A program made the translations under genes and the position numbers. Under the pieces are notes generated by a model, which was not told the DNA's origin, did not search any database, and saw only the letters and a list, made by a program, of their open reading frames with translations. Below are positions 25,250 through 35,136 of a DNA stretch of 40,815 nt, piece by piece. The first letter of the stretch is position 1. Each line of letters opens with the position of its first letter. The DNA comes from Allgaiera indica (GTDB lineage: Bacteria; Pseudomonadota; Alphaproteobacteria; Rhodobacterales; Rhodobacteraceae): assembly GCF_900106675.1 (NCBI RefSeq), contig NZ_FNOB01000030.1, positions 1 through 40,815 on the forward strand. The letters are read 5' to 3'.

Positions 25250-25273
25250 GCCAATCTTCGCGAAACGCGGACC

Positions 25274-26290
25274 TCAGAACTGGTCTTCGAACCGCTTCGC
25301 CAGATCCTCGATGTTCTCCGGCGGCCAGTCCTCGACATCCATGCCAAGGTGCAGGCCCATGCCCGAAAGCACTTCCTTGATCTCGTTCAGAGACTTGCGG
25401 CCGAAGTTCGGGGTGCGCAGCATCTCGGCTTCGGTCTTCTGGATCAGGTCGCCGATATAGACGATGTTGTCGTTCTTCAGGCAGTTCGCCGAACGCACCG
25501 ACAGCTCCAGCTCGTCGACCTTCTTCAGCAGCAGCGGGTTGAACTCCAGCCCGTCATCCTCGGCGCCGCGCCCGGCTTGCTCGGGCTCTTCGAAGTTCAC
25601 GAAAATCGACAGCTGATCTTGCAGGATGCGCGCGGCATAGGCCACCGCGTCATCCGGGGTCAGCGAGCCGTCGGTTTCCACCTTCAGCGTCAGCTTGTCA
25701 TAGTCCAGCACCTGGCCCTCGCGGGTCGGCGTGACCTCGTAGCTGACCTTCCTCACCGGCGAATAGATCGCGTCGATCGGGATCAGGCCGATGGGCGCGT
25801 CCTCGGGGCGGTTCTTGTCGGCCGCGACATAGCCCTTGCCGGTATTCACGGTCAGTTCCATGAACAGATCGGCGCCGTCGTCGAGATGGCAGATCACATG
25901 ATCCTTGTTCAGAACCTCGATCCCGCTCGATTCCGAAATGTCGCCGGCGGTGACGACGCCGGGCCCCTTGGACGAGATCGACAGCCGCTTCGGCCCCTCG
26001 ACATCCATGCGCAGCGCGACACCCTTGAGGTTCAGCACGATGTCGGTGACATCCTCGCGCACGCCAGCGACCGAGGAGAATTCATGCAGGACGTTGTCGA
26101 TCTGAACGCTGGTGATCGCGGCGCCCTGCAGCGAGGACATCAGCACCCGGCGCAGCGCGTTGCCGAGCGTCAGACCGAAGCCGCGTTCCAGCGGTTCGGC
26201 CACGACCGTCGCCTGACGGCTGGCATCGGCCCCCGGCTTGACGTCCAGCTGGGTCGGCTTGATCAATTCCTGCCAGTTCTTGTGGATCAT
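25274..26290 (-). CDS. rpoA: DNA-directed RNA polymerase subunit alpha
   Basis: Scaffold for RNA polymerase assembly, 338 residues. The N-terminal domain (about 1-230) has [23 protein letters not shown] and the C-terminal domain (about 250-320) has [15 protein letters not shown] and [16 protein letters not shown], the UP-element/activator-binding part. ATG at 26290 ([13 protein letters not shown]) follows GGAGG; the frame continues upstream without conservation. A stable hairpin lies in the 118-base gap from rpsK. Confidence 0.98.
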   Translation of the reverse strand: MIHKNWQELIKPTQLDVKPGADASRQATVVAEPLERGFGLTLGNALRRVLMSSLQGAAITSVQIDNVLHEFSSVAGVREDVTDIVLNLKGVALRMDVEGPKRLSISSKGPGVVTAGDISESSGIEVLNKDHVICHLDDGADLFMELTVNTGKGYVAADKNRPEDAPIGLIPIDAIYSPVRKVSYEVTPTREGQVLDYDKLTLKVETDGSLTPDDAVAYAARILQDQLSIFVNFEEPEQAGRGAEDDGLEFNPLLLKKVDELELSVRSANCLKNDNIVYIGDLIQKTEAEMLRTPNFGRKSLNEIKEVLSGMGLHLGMDVEDWPPENIEDLAKRFEDQF

Positions 26291-26363
26291 GCGTGTCGCC
26301 TCCATTCTTGTCCGCTGCTCATGACCGAAAGCGGCGGACGCCCGAGGATCAGTAATGACGAAC

Positions 26364-26392
26364 CCGGACCGCGCCACCAAGGCACGGCCCGG
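26364..26392 (-). promoter_or_regulatory. Stable hairpin between rpsK and rpoA
   Basis: On the minus strand 26392-26381 pairs with 26375-26364: twelve base pairs including two G-U, with a five-base loop. No T-tract follows. It may be an mRNA processing site or a translational control element that sets rpoA apart from the ribosomal genes. Confidence 0.4.
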
Positions 26393-26408
26393 GGAAAAAT
26401 CTTCCGGA

Positions 26409-26798
26409 TCAGACGCGGCGACGCTTCGGCGGGCGGCAGCCGTTGTGCGCCAGCGGCGTGACATCGCGGATCGAAGTGATGGTCAGGCCGACCGCGGCCA
26501 GCGCGCGCAGCGCCGATTCGCGGCCACCGCCGGGCCCCTGCACTTCGACTTCCAGCGTCTTCACGCCATGTTCCTGCGCCTTGCGGCCGGCATCTTCGGC
26601 GGCCATCTGGGCGGCATAGGGCGTCGACTTGCGCGAGCCCTTGAAGCCCATCGTGCCGGCCGACGACCACGAGATCGCGTTGCCCTGCACATCCGAGATC
26701 AGGATCTTGGTGTTGTTGAACGAACTGTTCACATGCGCCACGCCAGCGGCGATGTTCTTGCGTTCCTTGCGCTTCGGTGCGCGCTTGTCACGAGCCAT
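26409..26798 (-). CDS. rpsK: 30S ribosomal protein S11
   Basis: Small-subunit platform protein at the Shine-Dalgarno/anti-SD helix, 129 residues, standard length. [32 protein letters not shown] and the C-terminal [18 protein letters not shown] are S11 signatures. Lies 15 bases after rpsM. In many alphaproteobacteria rpsD is elsewhere, and it is absent here too. Confidence 0.98.
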   Translation of the reverse strand: MARDKRAPKRKERKNIAAGVAHVNSSFNNTKILISDVQGNAISWSSAGTMGFKGSRKSTPYAAQMAAEDAGRKAQEHGVKTLEVEVQGPGGGRESALRALAAVGLTITSIRDVTPLAHNGCRPPKRRRV

Positions 26799-26813
26799 CT
26801 TTCCTGCCTCCCC

Positions 26814-27182
26814 TTACTTCTTCTTGCCGGCAATGGCCTTCGCGGGGCCTTTGCGCGTGCGGGCATTGGTGTGGGTGCGCTGACCGCGCACGGGCAGGTT
26901 GCGGCGATGGCGCAGACCACGGTAGCAGCCCAGGTCCATCAGACGCTTGATGTTGGTCGCGACTTCGCGGCGCAGATCGCCTTCGACCGTCAGGTTCGCG
27001 TCGATATGTTCGCGGATGGCCAGAACCTCGGCATCCGAAAGTTCGTTCACACGGCGGGTCAGGTCGATGTTGACCGCCTTGCAGATCTCTTCGGCGGCGT
27101 GGTGACCGATGCCGTGGATATAGGTAAGCGCGATGGGGACGCGCTTCCCCGTCGGAATATTGACGCCAGCGATACGAGCCAA
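26814..27182 (-). CDS. rpsM: 30S ribosomal protein S13
   Basis: Head protein of the small subunit that bridges to the 50S, 122 residues. The conserved start ARIAGVNIP is preceded in frame by TTG, not ATG, at 27182-27180, with AAAGGAAAG eight bases upstream; the C-terminal [17 protein letters not shown] is typical. The frame runs on to 27296 without conserved text, so TTG is the likely initiator. First gene of the rpsM-rpsK-rpoA unit, with its own promoter at 27309-27337. Confidence 0.96.
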   Translation of the reverse strand: MARIAGVNIPTGKRVPIALTYIHGIGHHAAEEICKAVNIDLTRRVNELSDAEVLAIREHIDANLTVEGDLRREVATNIKRLMDLGCYRGLRHRRNLPVRGQRTHTNARTRKGPAKAIAGKKK

Positions 27183-27308
27183 GTTCTTTCCTTTCGACGC
27201 GGTTCCGTAACCCCAGAACCTTTTTTCACGATCGAGGCCCGAAACGCGCGGCTTCGGGCCGGTTGATGTCACCTTGCATGTCAAGATGATTCCCAAGCGG
27301 GACGCCGT

Positions 27309-27337
27309 GACCTAAGGGGTTTTCACCCGAACGTCAA
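27309..27337 (-). promoter_or_regulatory. Sigma-70-type promoter upstream of rpsM
   Basis: TTGACG (27337-27332) and TAGGTC (27314-27309) are exactly 17 bases apart on the minus strand, in the 250-base gap between adk and rpsM. It should start a transcript for rpsM-rpsK-rpoA about 120 bases before the start codon. Confidence 0.6.
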
Positions 27338-27432
27338 GACCGCGGAACGAAAGTGATGGTGAACATCACGCAAGTCCCGCATCCCGAAACGGCAGGCAGT
27401 GCGCGCGCGGTCCCGGTCGTGGGATCCACCGG

Positions 27433-28083
27433 TCAATCGACGTCCAGCACCGCGTCGATCGCGGCGCCGACTTCCTCGATCGGGGCCAGCCCGTCCACGA
27501 CCGAAAGCTGACCCTTGGCGTAGTAATAGCCGATCAGCGTCGAGGTTTTCTTGTAATATTCCATCAGCCGGTTGCGCAGTGCTTCTTCGGTGTCATCCGG
27601 CCGGCGGCGCAGGTCGGTCGATCCGCATTCGTCGCAGACGCCTTCGACCTTCGTCGGCCGCGTCTTGTCATGATAGACGGCGCCGCAATTGCCGCAGGTG
27701 TAGCGCCCGGTGATCCGCTCGGCCAATGCCGCGTCGTCCACGCGCATCTCGATCACAGCGTCCAGGCCCTGCCCCGCCGCCGCCAGCGCCGCGGCCAAGG
27801 CATCCGCTTGCGCCAACGTCCGCGGGAAGCCGTCGAAGATAAAGCCGCCCTCGCCCCCCGCTTCCAGCTTCTCACCGATCAGCCCGATCACGATATCGTC
27901 AGAGACCAGATCGCCCCGCGCCATCACGTCCTTGACCCGCCGGCCCAGTTCCGATCCGCTTGCCATGGCTTCGCGCAGCATATCCCCGGTAGACAGCTGC
28001 ACCATGCCGCGCTGATCGACGAGACGCTTCGCCTGGGTGCCCTTGCCGGCGCCCGGCGGTCCAAGAAGAATGAGATTGGTCAT
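27433..28083 (-). CDS. adk: Adenylate kinase
   Basis: Interconverts ATP + AMP and 2 ADP, 216 residues. P-loop [10 protein letters not shown] at 8-17, then [12 protein letters not shown], and an ITGRYTC segment leading into a long LID domain with four cysteines (130, 133, 150, 153) arranged to bind zinc, a feature of many Gram-positive and some alphaproteobacterial enzymes but not E. coli. Its ATG overlaps the secY stop (ATGA), as is common in this cluster. Confidence 0.97.
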   Translation of the reverse strand: MTNLILLGPPGAGKGTQAKRLVDQRGMVQLSTGDMLREAMASGSELGRRVKDVMARGDLVSDDIVIGLIGEKLEAGGEGGFIFDGFPRTLAQADALAAALAAAGQGLDAVIEMRVDDAALAERITGRYTCGNCGAVYHDKTRPTKVEGVCDECGSTDLRRRPDDTEEALRNRLMEYYKKTSTLIGYYYAKGQLSVVDGLAPIEEVGAAIDAVLDVD

Positions 28084-29447
28084 CGGCGCGAAGGAGCCTT
28101 CTTCTTGGTCGCGCCCGTGCGCTTCTTGCCGCGCAGCTGCGAACGCTCAAGCAGTCCTTCGTATTGATGCGCAAGCAGATGCGACTGCACCTGGCTGACG
28201 GTATCCATCGCCACCGAAACCACGATCAGCACCGAGGTGCCGCCGAAGTAGAACGGAATGGAGAACTGGTTGCGCAAAATCTCCGGAAGCAGGCCGACAA
28301 GTGCAAGATAGGCCGAGCCAAGCACGAGGATCCGGTTCACGACGTATTCCAGGTATTCCTCGGTCTTCTTGCCCGGCCGGATGCCCGGCACAAAGCCGTT
28401 CTGGCTTTTGAGGTTGTCCGCCACGTCGTCAACCTTGAAGGCGACGTTATGGGTGTAGAAATAGGTGAAGAACACGATCATCGCGGTGAAGAACGCCAGA
28501 TACAGCGGCTGGCCGGGACCGAAATAGGCCAGGATGGTCGCCATGACCGGCCCCGTCTGGCTGCCCGAGAAGGTAGAGATCGTGGTCGGCAGCAGAAGCA
28601 GCGACGAGGCGAAGATCGCGGGGATGACGCCGGCGGGGTTCACCTTGATAGGCAGGTGGGACGAACCGCCATCGTAGATCTTCATCCCGACCTGGCGACG
28701 TGGATATTGGATATGCAGCTTTCGCAGCGCCCGCTCCATGAACACCACGAACGCGATCGTCACCACCACCATGATCAGGACGCCCACGATCACCGCGGGC
28801 GAGACCACCCCCTCGCGGCCCTGGCTGAGGAAGCGCGCCAGCGCGGCGGGAACCTCGGCGATGATGCCGACGAAGATGATCAACGAAATGCCGTTGCCGA
28901 TGCCGCGGCTGGTGATCTGCTCGCCCAGCCACATCAGGAACATGGTGCCGCCGACCAGGGTGATGACCACCGAGATCTGGAAAAAATAGCCCGGGTTCTG
29001 CGCCAGATGGCCCAGTTCAAGGCTTTTGGCGATGCCCCAGGCCTGGAAGGTGGCCAGCCCCACCGTGCCGTAGCGGGTGTACTGGTTGATCTTCTTCTGG
29101 CCCTGCTGGCCCTCTTTCTTCAGCGCGGTCCAGGACGGAACCATGGTCACCAGCAACTGCACGATGATCGAGGCAGTGATGTAGGGCATGATCCCCAACG
29201 CGAAGACGCCCATCCGGGTCAGCGCGCCGCCGGTGAACATTGCCAGCATGCCGCCGACGCCCTGGCTCGCCTTCTCCATGAAGTCGCGCAGGGCCGCGCC
29301 GTCGATGCCGGGGACCGGGATATAGGTGCCCAGCCGATAGACGATCAGCAGACCGAGGGTGAACAGAATCCGTTGGCGAAGGTCGGTGGCCTTGCCCAGG
29401 GCGCCCCAACTGAGGTTCGCCGCCATTTGCTCTGCAGCAGATGCCAT
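28080..29447 (-). CDS. secY: Protein translocase subunit SecY
   Basis: Channel of the general secretion pathway in the inner membrane, 455 residues with about ten membrane segments. [67 protein letters not shown] (read in pieces) and [14 protein letters not shown] are standard SecY text. The C-terminal tail is basic. Lies about 100 bases after rplO. Confidence 0.98.
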   Translation of the reverse strand: MASAAEQMAANLSWGALGKATDLRQRILFTLGLLIVYRLGTYIPVPGIDGAALRDFMEKASQGVGGMLAMFTGGALTRMGVFALGIMPYITASIIVQLLVTMVPSWTALKKEGQQGQKKINQYTRYGTVGLATFQAWGIAKSLELGHLAQNPGYFFQISVVITLVGGTMFLMWLGEQITSRGIGNGISLIIFVGIIAEVPAALARFLSQGREGVVSPAVIVGVLIMVVVTIAFVVFMERALRKLHIQYPRRQVGMKIYDGGSSHLPIKVNPAGVIPAIFASSLLLLPTTISTFSGSQTGPVMATILAYFGPGQPLYLAFFTAMIVFFTYFYTHNVAFKVDDVADNLKSQNGFVPGIRPGKKTEEYLEYVVNRILVLGSAYLALVGLLPEILRNQFSIPFYFGGTSVLIVVSVAMDTVSQVQSHLLAHQYEGLLERSQLRGKKRTGATKKKAPSRR

Positions 29448-29551
29448 GCTTGATCTCTTTCATCACAGCGCCGCCAGCCCGGGTTTCCGGTCGGCGGCGC
29501 AGGAAATCCTTGGAAGACGATGTAAGCGGGATCGGGCCCGCTCACAACCTC

Positions 29552-30040
29552 TTATTCTGCCGGGGCCGCTTCAGCCGCCGCCGCTACCGAAAGCGTGACC
29601 TTGCCGCCGGCCTTCTCGATCGCCTCGACTGCGGTCTTCGATGCGCCGGTCACGGCCAGGTCGATCTTCGCGGTGATCTCGCCCTTGGCCAGCACGCGGA
29701 TGCCGTCGCGCTTGTGGTTGGTCAGGCCGGCCGCGACCAGCGCGTCCTCGGTGATCTGCGCTTTGATATCCAGCTTGCCGGCGTCGATGAATTTCTGGAT
29801 CAGGCCCAGGTTCACCACGCCGAAGGTCTTGCGGTTCGGCTTGGAAAAGCCGCGCTTCGGCAGGCGCCGGTAAAGCGGCATCTGGCCGCCCTCATAGCCG
29901 TTGATGGCCACGCCCGAGCGCGATTTCTGACCCTTGATACCGCGCCCGGCGGTCTTGCCCTTGCCCGAACCGGGGCCGCGGGCGACGCGCTTGCGACGGT
30001 GGGTCGCACCCTCGTTGTCGTGAAGTTCGTTCAGTTTCAT
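29552..30040 (-). CDS. rplO: 50S ribosomal protein L15
   Basis: Large-subunit assembly protein, 162 residues; [19 protein letters not shown], the glycine-rich [14 protein letters not shown] and [17 protein letters not shown] identify it. The C-terminus carries a short Ala/Glu tail. It no longer follows rpmD directly: about a kilobase containing an opposing gene intervenes, and a promoter at 30135-30163 points at it. ATG at 30040 has AAGGAGAAG upstream. Confidence 0.97.
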   Translation of the reverse strand: MKLNELHDNEGATHRRKRVARGPGSGKGKTAGRGIKGQKSRSGVAINGYEGGQMPLYRRLPKRGFSKPNRKTFGVVNLGLIQKFIDAGKLDIKAQITEDALVAAGLTNHKRDGIRVLAKGEITAKIDLAVTGASKTAVEAIEKAGGKVTLSVAAAAEAAPAE

Positions 30041-30134
30041 GTCGCTTCTCCTTGCCGGATGCGGCCCCCAGCGACGGGAGCGGCCGACCACGGCGTTTTT
30101 TGGTTCATGTGAGTCGGGAAGACCCGACCGGGGG

Positions 30135-30163
30135 CGTATAAGCTGAAGTATGTCTTGGATCAA
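30135..30163 (-). promoter_or_regulatory. Sigma-70-type promoter for rplO-secY-adk
   Basis: TTGATC (30163-30158) and TATACG (30140-30135) are exactly 17 bases apart on the minus strand, about 95 bases upstream of rplO. It overlaps the 5' leader of the opposing unknown gene, so transcription from the two sides could interfere. Confidence 0.55.
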
Positions 30164-30212
30164 GGGGAGTACCCCAGATACCCTGGCGGAAGCGCTTGGG
30201 AGAATGAGATGA
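30150..30212 (+). CDS. Possible 20-residue leader ORF
   Basis: An ATG at 30150 opens [20 protein letters not shown] and its TGA at 30210-30212 overlaps the ATG of the following gene in the ATGA manner seen in coupled genes. There is no good ribosome binding site, so it may be chance; if translated it would couple to the unknown gene at 30209. Confidence 0.22.
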   Translation: MSWIKGSTPDTLAEALGRMR

Positions 30213-30961
30213 AAGCTCTCTACGAACGAACGTTCGACTGGATGGATCGACAGCACCAAGCGCTTTGCCGAAGCATCCCACCTCCCCAACGTATCGACCA
30301 GAAGGGACTGACGACGTTCCGATTTGTCGAAAAGCGCCCCGACCAAGCGATGATTCAGCAACTCGCTCGCGTCATATCGGGGCTAAGAGCCACCTTTCTG
30401 CTGTTGGAGCAAGGCCTCTTCCAGGAACAGATCGCGCTCTGCAGAATGCTTCACGACATTGAGGAAGATGTAACGTTCTTGGCGCACGCGTCGCGACAGC
30501 ACCCGGCGCCGCGCCTTCTCACAGACTATTTGGACGCGTTTTTTGCAGAGGAAATCGCTTTGGAAAGTCTGGAAGAAGGTCAGAGAGTGAAGGGCCGGAG
30601 CGCTCCCTCCCGAAGGAAGATTATCAACTACTTGGCTAGCTACGTTGGGACAGGAGATAACCCCTTCGAAGTATCGAACAATGCGCTGGCCATACACTTC
30701 ACATTGTCCGGCTACGTACACGCAGCATCAAGCCAGGTCATGGAAATGTATGACCCAGAAAGCAGTTTTTTCGTCACCGCACCGTCGCCAAACAATCCGT
30801 TTCGGAAGGATCATGAGCATGACATGTGGAACTATGTCTACCGAGGCGTGCTATCATTTCTGCGAGTCGCGGCCACCATCGGCAACGAAGACGCTCGGCG
30901 CGAATGCGCGCTTTTTCTGAAGGAGTTCAAGAGATTGTCGGGCGATCGAGTGGACTTCTGA
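30209..30961 (+). CDS. Protein of unknown function inserted between rpmD and rplO
   Basis: A 250-residue protein, antisense to the ribosomal cluster. ATG at 30209 has GGGAG nine bases upstream; a TTG at 30155 in the same frame would add 18 residues. It looks all-helical and soluble: [20 protein letters not shown] and [19 protein letters not shown] form long helices, and [20 protein letters not shown] follows later. The pattern recalls DUF5677-type proteins, but I cannot assign it. Two 60-base lines inside it count 57% and 50% G+C, against 73% in a line of rpsE, so it was probably acquired by transfer. A minus-strand terminator lies beyond its stop and a minus-strand promoter at its start. Confidence 0.72.
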   Translation: MKALYERTFDWMDRQHQALCRSIPPPQRIDQKGLTTFRFVEKRPDQAMIQQLARVISGLRATFLLLEQGLFQEQIALCRMLHDIEEDVTFLAHASRQHPAPRLLTDYLDAFFAEEIALESLEEGQRVKGRSAPSRRKIINYLASYVGTGDNPFEVSNNALAIHFTLSGYVHAASSQVMEMYDPESSFFVTAPSPNNPFRKDHEHDMWNYVYRGVLSFLRVAATIGNEDARRECALFLKEFKRLSGDRVDF

Positions 30962-30983
30962 TTGCACAAGGCCAATTAGAAAA

Positions 30984-31008
30984 CGCCCCGATCCATCGGA
31001 CCGGGGCG
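30984..31008 (-). terminator. Terminator after rpmD (and possibly of the opposing gene)
   Basis: An 11-position stem with one mismatch (30984-30994 with 30998-31008) and an ATC loop. On the minus strand GTTTTCTAATT follows, making a good intrinsic terminator 28 bases after rpmD. On the plus strand it lies 23 bases past the unknown gene's stop but has only a weak CTTCAATCT tract. Confidence 0.75.
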
Positions 31009-31035
31009 CTTCAATCTCTCAGGTCAGAACCAGCC

Positions 31036-31224
31036 TCAGCCGCGCTCTTCGATGATCTCCACCAGGTGCGAGATCTTCGCGACCATGCCGCGCACCGAAG
31101 GCGTATCCTCCAGCTCGCGCGTGCGGTTCATCTTGTTCAGTCCCAAACCCTTCAGCGTGTCGCGCTGGATGGCCGGGCGGCGGATGGGCGAACCCACCTG
31201 CTTGACGACGATCGTCTTTGCCAT
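31036..31224 (-). CDS. rpmD: 50S ribosomal protein L30
   Basis: Small 62-residue large-subunit protein; [13 protein letters not shown] and [21 protein letters not shown] are L30 signatures. Starts 12 bases after rpsE. Last gene of the rpmC-to-rpmD transcript because a terminator follows it, whereas in most bacteria rplO comes next. Confidence 0.97.
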   Translation of the reverse strand: MAKTIVVKQVGSPIRRPAIQRDTLKGLGLNKMNRTRELEDTPSVRGMVAKISHLVEIIEERG

Positions 31225-31236
31225 TGTCCGCTCTCC

Positions 31237-31815
31237 TTACGCTTCGGCCGGGGCGGCTTCGGGCTCGGCCGCCGCGGGCGCCTCGTCCTTCTTCAGGATG
31301 TCGCCCACCTTCTTGCCGCGGCGCTGCGCGATCATCCGGGGGGAGGCTTCCTTCTTCAGGCCGTCGATCGTGGCGCGGATCATGTTGTAGGGGTTTTGCG
31401 ACCCCAGCGACTTCGCCACAACATCCTGCAGGCCCAGCATCTCGAACACGGCGCGCATCGGACCACCGGCGATGATCCCGGTACCGGGAACGGCCGTGCG
31501 CATCACCACGCGGCCCGCGCCATGGCGGCCCTCGATGTCGTGATGCAGGGTGCGGCCCTCGCGCAGCGGCACGCGGATCATCGAGCGCTTCGCCTGCTCG
31601 GTCGCCTTGCGGATCGCTTCCGGCACTTCCTTGGCCTTGCCCTTGCCAAAGCCGACACGGCCACGCTGGTCGCCGACCACCACAAGCGCGGCAAAGCCGA
31701 AGCGCTTACCACCCTTCACGGTTTTCGACACGCGGTTGATCGCCACCAGACGATCGGCGAATTCCGGGTTTTCGTCGCGATCGCGGCGGTCCCGGCGGTT
31801 GTCACGTTCTGCCAT
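31237..31815 (-). CDS. rpsE: 30S ribosomal protein S5
   Basis: Small-subunit protein important for translational accuracy, 192 residues. The double-stranded RNA-binding part ([19 protein letters not shown]) and the S5 C-terminal domain ([30 protein letters not shown]) are intact. It is longer than E. coli S5 (167) owing to an Asp/Arg-rich N-terminus and an Ala/Glu/Pro C-terminal tail. A 115-base spacer with a TTCG-loop hairpin (31907-31920) precedes it. Confidence 0.97.
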   Translation of the reverse strand: MAERDNRRDRRDRDENPEFADRLVAINRVSKTVKGGKRFGFAALVVVGDQRGRVGFGKGKAKEVPEAIRKATEQAKRSMIRVPLREGRTLHHDIEGRHGAGRVVMRTAVPGTGIIAGGPMRAVFEMLGLQDVVAKSLGSQNPYNMIRATIDGLKKEASPRMIAQRRGKKVGDILKKDEAPAAAEPEAAPAEA

Positions 31816-31930
31816 CAGGCATTCCTTGCTTGGTGGCGCCTCAGCCGCGCCGTTTGGTCCAATCCTGGTGCCCCGGAACTTGCCCCCGGGGCCCGGATCA
31901 TCGGGAGGGCGCGAACGCCCCCCACCTCTC

Positions 31931-32290
31931 TCAGAACTTCAGCCCGCCTTCGCGAGCGGCGTCGGCCAGCGCCTTGATCTTGCCGTGGAACAGGAAGCCC
32001 CCGCGGTCGAAGTAGCATTCCTCGACGCCCGCCTTCTTGGCCCGCTCGGCAATCGCCGCGCCGACCTTGGCCGCCGCTTCGACGTTGTTCTTGCCGAGCA
32101 CGCCCAGATCCTTCTCGAGCGTCGAGGCGGCCGCCAGCGTGCGGCCGTTCACGTCGTCGATCAGCTGGACGCTGAGGTTCTTGGACGAGCGGTGCACGGA
32201 AAGCCGTGCGCGGCCATTGGCCATCGCCCGCAATTTGTTCCGCACGCGCAGACGGCGCTTGAGGAACAGCTGTCGTTTGGTGTTCGCCAT
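31931..32290 (-). CDS. rplR: 50S ribosomal protein L18
   Basis: Binds 5S rRNA in the central protuberance, 119 residues; [23 protein letters not shown] (in part), NLSVQLIDD and the C-terminal [20 protein letters not shown] identify it. ATG at 32290 (MANTKRQLF) follows AAGGGGCGC. Lies 11 bases after rplF. Confidence 0.97.
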   Translation of the reverse strand: MANTKRQLFLKRRLRVRNKLRAMANGRARLSVHRSSKNLSVQLIDDVNGRTLAAASTLEKDLGVLGKNNVEAAAKVGAAIAERAKKAGVEECYFDRGGFLFHGKIKALADAAREGGLKF

Positions 32291-32301
32291 GATCGCGCCC
32301 C

Positions 32302-32832
32302 TTACCGTTTGCCTTCCTTGCGGAAGATGTATTCGTCCTTGTACTTGATGCCCTTGCCCTTGTAGGGCTCGGGGCCGCGCCATTCGCGGATATTCGCCGC
32401 GACCTGACCCACAAGCTGCTGGTCGGTACCTTCCACAACGATCTCGGTCTGCTTCGGGGTGCTCACCGTGACCCCGGCGGGGACCTCGAAGTTCACCTCG
32501 TGGCTGTAGCCCAGCGACAGTTTCAGGATCTGGCCCTGAGCCTGCGCGCGGTAGCCGACGCCGTTGATCTCAAGCTCTTTCTTGAAACCCTCGGTAACGC
32601 CCTGGACCAGGTTGGCCACCATCGACCGGCTCATGCCCCACTGGGCACGGGCGCGCTTCGAAGAGCCGCGCGGATCCACCTTCACCGCGTCGCCGTCGAT
32701 CGTGATCGTCACGTCGTCGGTGGCGGTGAAGCTGCGGGTGCCCTTGGGCCCCTTCACTTCGACGGTCTGGCCGGAGAGGGTGGCAGTCACCCCCTTGGGC
32801 AGCTCGACCGGTTTTTTCCCAATACGAGACAT
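32302..32832 (-). CDS. rplF: 50S ribosomal protein L6
   Basis: Protein near the factor-binding centre, 176 residues, with two related alpha-beta domains; [14 protein letters not shown] at the start and [18 protein letters not shown] at the end are diagnostic. ATG at 32832 is preceded by AGGAGG; a frame extending into rpsH is not used. Nine bases separate it from rpsH. Confidence 0.97.
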   Translation of the reverse strand: MSRIGKKPVELPKGVTATLSGQTVEVKGPKGTRSFTATDDVTITIDGDAVKVDPRGSSKRARAQWGMSRSMVANLVQGVTEGFKKELEINGVGYRAQAQGQILKLSLGYSHEVNFEVPAGVTVSTPKQTEIVVEGTDQQLVGQVAANIREWRGPEPYKGKGIKYKDEYIFRKEGKR

Positions 32833-32842
32833 CCAGACCTCC

Positions 32843-33241
32843 TTAGAACACGGTGCAGAGCACTTCGCCGCCGACGTTCGCCGAACGCGCGTTGGCATCC
32901 GACATCACGCCCTTCGGCGTCGAGACGATCGACACGCCCAGCCCGTTGCGAACGCTCGGAAGCTCTTTCGCGGCGGCATAGACGCGGCGGCCGGGCTTCG
33001 ACACGCGCTTGAGTTCGCGGATCGCCGAGGCGCCCTCGAAATACTTCAGGCTGATGATCAGCTCGCCCTGGCCATTCGCGGTATCCTTGCGCTCGTAGCC
33101 GCGGATGTAGCCCTCGTTTTCCAGCACGTCGAGCACCCAGGCGCGCAGTTTCGACGCCGGGGTCGAAACGGTCGACTTGCCGCGCATCGAGGCGTTGCGG
33201 ATGCGGGTCAGCATATCGCCGATAGGATCGTTCACAGACAT
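32843..33241 (-). CDS. rpsH: 30S ribosomal protein S8
   Basis: Central-domain 16S rRNA-binding protein, 132 residues; [35 protein letters not shown] and the final GGEVLCTVF are S8 text. In E. coli S8 represses the spc operon by binding near rplE; I did not find a clear copy of that RNA site. Ten bases after rpsN. Confidence 0.97.
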   Translation of the reverse strand: MSVNDPIGDMLTRIRNASMRGKSTVSTPASKLRAWVLDVLENEGYIRGYERKDTANGQGELIISLKYFEGASAIRELKRVSKPGRRVYAAAKELPSVRNGLGVSIVSTPKGVMSDANARSANVGGEVLCTVF

Positions 33242-33251
33242 CGTGCTCTCC

Positions 33252-33557
33252 TTACCAGCTCGACTTCACCATGCCCGGGATCTGGCCGAACGAGGCCAAG
33301 TCACGCAGCATGATCCGCGAGAGTTTGAGCTTGCGATAATACGCATGCGGACGGCCCGTCAGCTCGCACCGGTTGTGCAGCCGGGTGGGCGACGAGTTGC
33401 GGGGCAGTTCGGCCAGCTTCAGACGCGCCTTGAAGCGCTCTTCCATCGGCAGATCCTGATTGGTCGCGATCTCTTTCAGGCGCGCACGCTTGGCAGCAAA
33501 TTGCTTGACCAGGCGCTGGCGCTTCAGTTCGCGTTCGACCATAGATTTCTTCGCCAT
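33252..33557 (-). CDS. rpsN: 30S ribosomal protein S14 (zinc-free form)
   Basis: A 101-residue S14 of the long, cysteine-poor (C-minus) type: [13 protein letters not shown] at the start and [20 protein letters not shown] near the end contain a single Cys, so no zinc ribbon. Normal position between rplE and rpsH. Confidence 0.97.
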   Translation of the reverse strand: MAKKSMVERELKRQRLVKQFAAKRARLKEIATNQDLPMEERFKARLKLAELPRNSSPTRLHNRCELTGRPHAYYRKLKLSRIMLRDLASFGQIPGMVKSSW

Positions 33558-33575
33558 ATCTCTCTTCCTCCCGCG

Positions 33576-34136
33576 TCAGCTGTTGAACGGCATGTTGAAA
33601 TGCTTCAACAGCGCCTTCGCTTCCGCGTCGGTCTTCGCGGTGGTGCAGATGATGATGTCCATCCCCAGGATCTCGTCGACCTTGTCGAAATCGATCTCGG
33701 GGAACACGATGTGCTCTTTCAGGCCCATGGCATAGTTGCCGCGGCCATCGAACGAGGACCCCTTCACGCCGCGGAAGTCGCGCACGCGCGGCAGCGCGAT
33801 GGTGATCAGGCGGTCGAGGAATTCGTACATCCGGTCGCCGCGCAGCGTCACCTTGGTGCCCAGCGGCATGTCCTCGCGGACGCGGAAGCCGGCGATCGAC
33901 TTCTTCGCCTTGGTCACCACGGCCTTCTGGCCGGCGATCAGCGACAGCTCTTCCTGGGCGCCCTTGACCTTCTTGGTGTCCTTCACGGCCTCGCCGACGC
34001 CCATGTTCAGCACGATCTTCTCGAGCCTGGGGATCTGCATGTCGTTCCGGTAGCCGAACTCTTCCTTCAGCGCGGCACGGATCTTGTCGCGAAAGGCCGC
34101 CTTCAGGCGCGGGGTGTAGTTCGCGGTATCCAACAT
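33576..34136 (-). CDS. rplE: 50S ribosomal protein L5
   Basis: 5S rRNA-binding protein contacting the P-site tRNA, 186 residues. [55 protein letters not shown] (in part) and [20 protein letters not shown] are standard. ATG overlaps the rplX stop by one base (TGATG). Confidence 0.98.
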   Translation of the reverse strand: MLDTANYTPRLKAAFRDKIRAALKEEFGYRNDMQIPRLEKIVLNMGVGEAVKDTKKVKGAQEELSLIAGQKAVVTKAKKSIAGFRVREDMPLGTKVTLRGDRMYEFLDRLITIALPRVRDFRGVKGSSFDGRGNYAMGLKEHIVFPEIDFDKVDEILGMDIIICTTAKTDAEAKALLKHFNMPFNS

Positions 34137-34441
34137 CAGATCGCCTCCCCGGTGGTCTTGGCGTAGCGCACCTTCTGGTCGCCATCCATGCGGAAGCCGA
34201 CGCGGGTGGCCTTGCCGTTCGCATCCACGAGCGCCAGGTTCGACAGATCGATCGGCATCGCCTGCGGGATGCGACCGCCCTGCGCGGACTGGCTTTGCTT
34301 GGTGTGGCGGATGGCGATGTTGACGCCCTCGACCACGGCCTTGTTCTGTTGCGGCAGCACGCGGCTGATCGCGCCTTTCTTGCCCTTGTCCTTGCCGGCA
34401 AGGACGACGACCTGGTCGCCTTTCTTCAGCTTCGCAGCCAT
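34136..34441 (-). CDS. rplX: 50S ribosomal protein L24
   Basis: KOW-domain protein that initiates 50S assembly, 101 residues; [20 protein letters not shown] is the KOW motif. I chose ATG at 34441, which overlaps the rplN stop (TGATG); a GTG one codon upstream is also possible. Confidence 0.97.
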   Translation of the reverse strand: MAAKLKKGDQVVVLAGKDKGKKGAISRVLPQQNKAVVEGVNIAIRHTKQSQSAQGGRIPQAMPIDLSNLALVDANGKATRVGFRMDGDQKVRYAKTTGEAI

Positions 34442-34809
34442 CACAGCACCTCCGGCGCCAGCGAGATGATCTTCATGAAGTTCTTCGCCCGCAACTCGCG
34501 CACGACCGGCCCGAAGATACGGGTTCCGACCGGCTCGTTCTGGTTGTTCAGGATCACGGCCGCGTTGCGGTCGAAGCGGATGGCGGTGCCATCTTCGCGG
34601 CGAACTTCCTTGGCGGTGCGCACGACGACGGCTTTACGCACGTCGCCTTTCTTGACGCGGCCCCGCGGAATGGCTTCCTTCACCGACACCACGATGATGT
34701 CGCCGACCGACGCGTAGCGCCGGTGCGAGCCACCCAGGACCTTGATGCACTGCACCCGGCGAGCGCCGGAGTTGTCAGCGACATCCAGATTGGTCTGCAT
34801 CTGGATCAT
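34441..34809 (-). CDS. rplN: 50S ribosomal protein L14
   Basis: A 122-residue barrel protein at the subunit interface; [34 protein letters not shown] and [13 protein letters not shown] are L14 text, full normal length. A 75-base spacer separates it from rpsQ. Confidence 0.98.
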   Translation of the reverse strand: MIQMQTNLDVADNSGARRVQCIKVLGGSHRRYASVGDIIVVSVKEAIPRGRVKKGDVRKAVVVRTAKEVRREDGTAIRFDRNAAVILNNQNEPVGTRIFGPVVRELRAKNFMKIISLAPEVL

Positions 34810-34884
34810 TTAGGTTTCTCCCGACCTTTGGGTCCCACCTGTTTTCGGGTCCCCAGGGTTTCGATCAGACTGGCAGGCGTAGAC

Positions 34885-35124
34885 TTAAGCCGAAGCTTCG
34901 GTCACGACCCGCCAGCGCTTGGTTTTCGAGATCGGCGCACATTCTTCGATGCGAACGATGTCGCCGGTCTTGAACTGGTTTTCCGCGTCATGGGCGCGGT
35001 ATTTCTTCGTCTTCCGGACCGTCTTCTTCATCATCGGATGGGTGAAGCGGCGCTCGACCAGGACGGTGATCGTCTGGTCGTTCTTGTCCGAGGTGACGGT
35101 GCCTTGCAGGATGCGTTTGGGCAT
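34885..35124 (-). CDS. rpsQ: 30S ribosomal protein S17
   Basis: OB-fold primary 16S rRNA binder, 79 residues: [21 protein letters not shown] and [24 protein letters not shown] (in part) identify it. Starts 12 bases after rpmC. Confidence 0.97.
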   Translation of the reverse strand: MPKRILQGTVTSDKNDQTITVLVERRFTHPMMKKTVRKTKKYRAHDAENQFKTGDIVRIEECAPISKTKRWRVVTEASA

Positions 35125-35136
35125 GGATCGGGCTCC

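Noticed and set aside
28164-29453. Plus-strand frame opposite secY, rich in Asp/His/Gln
   Set aside because: Low-complexity reading of the complement of membrane-protein codons; secY is unmistakable.
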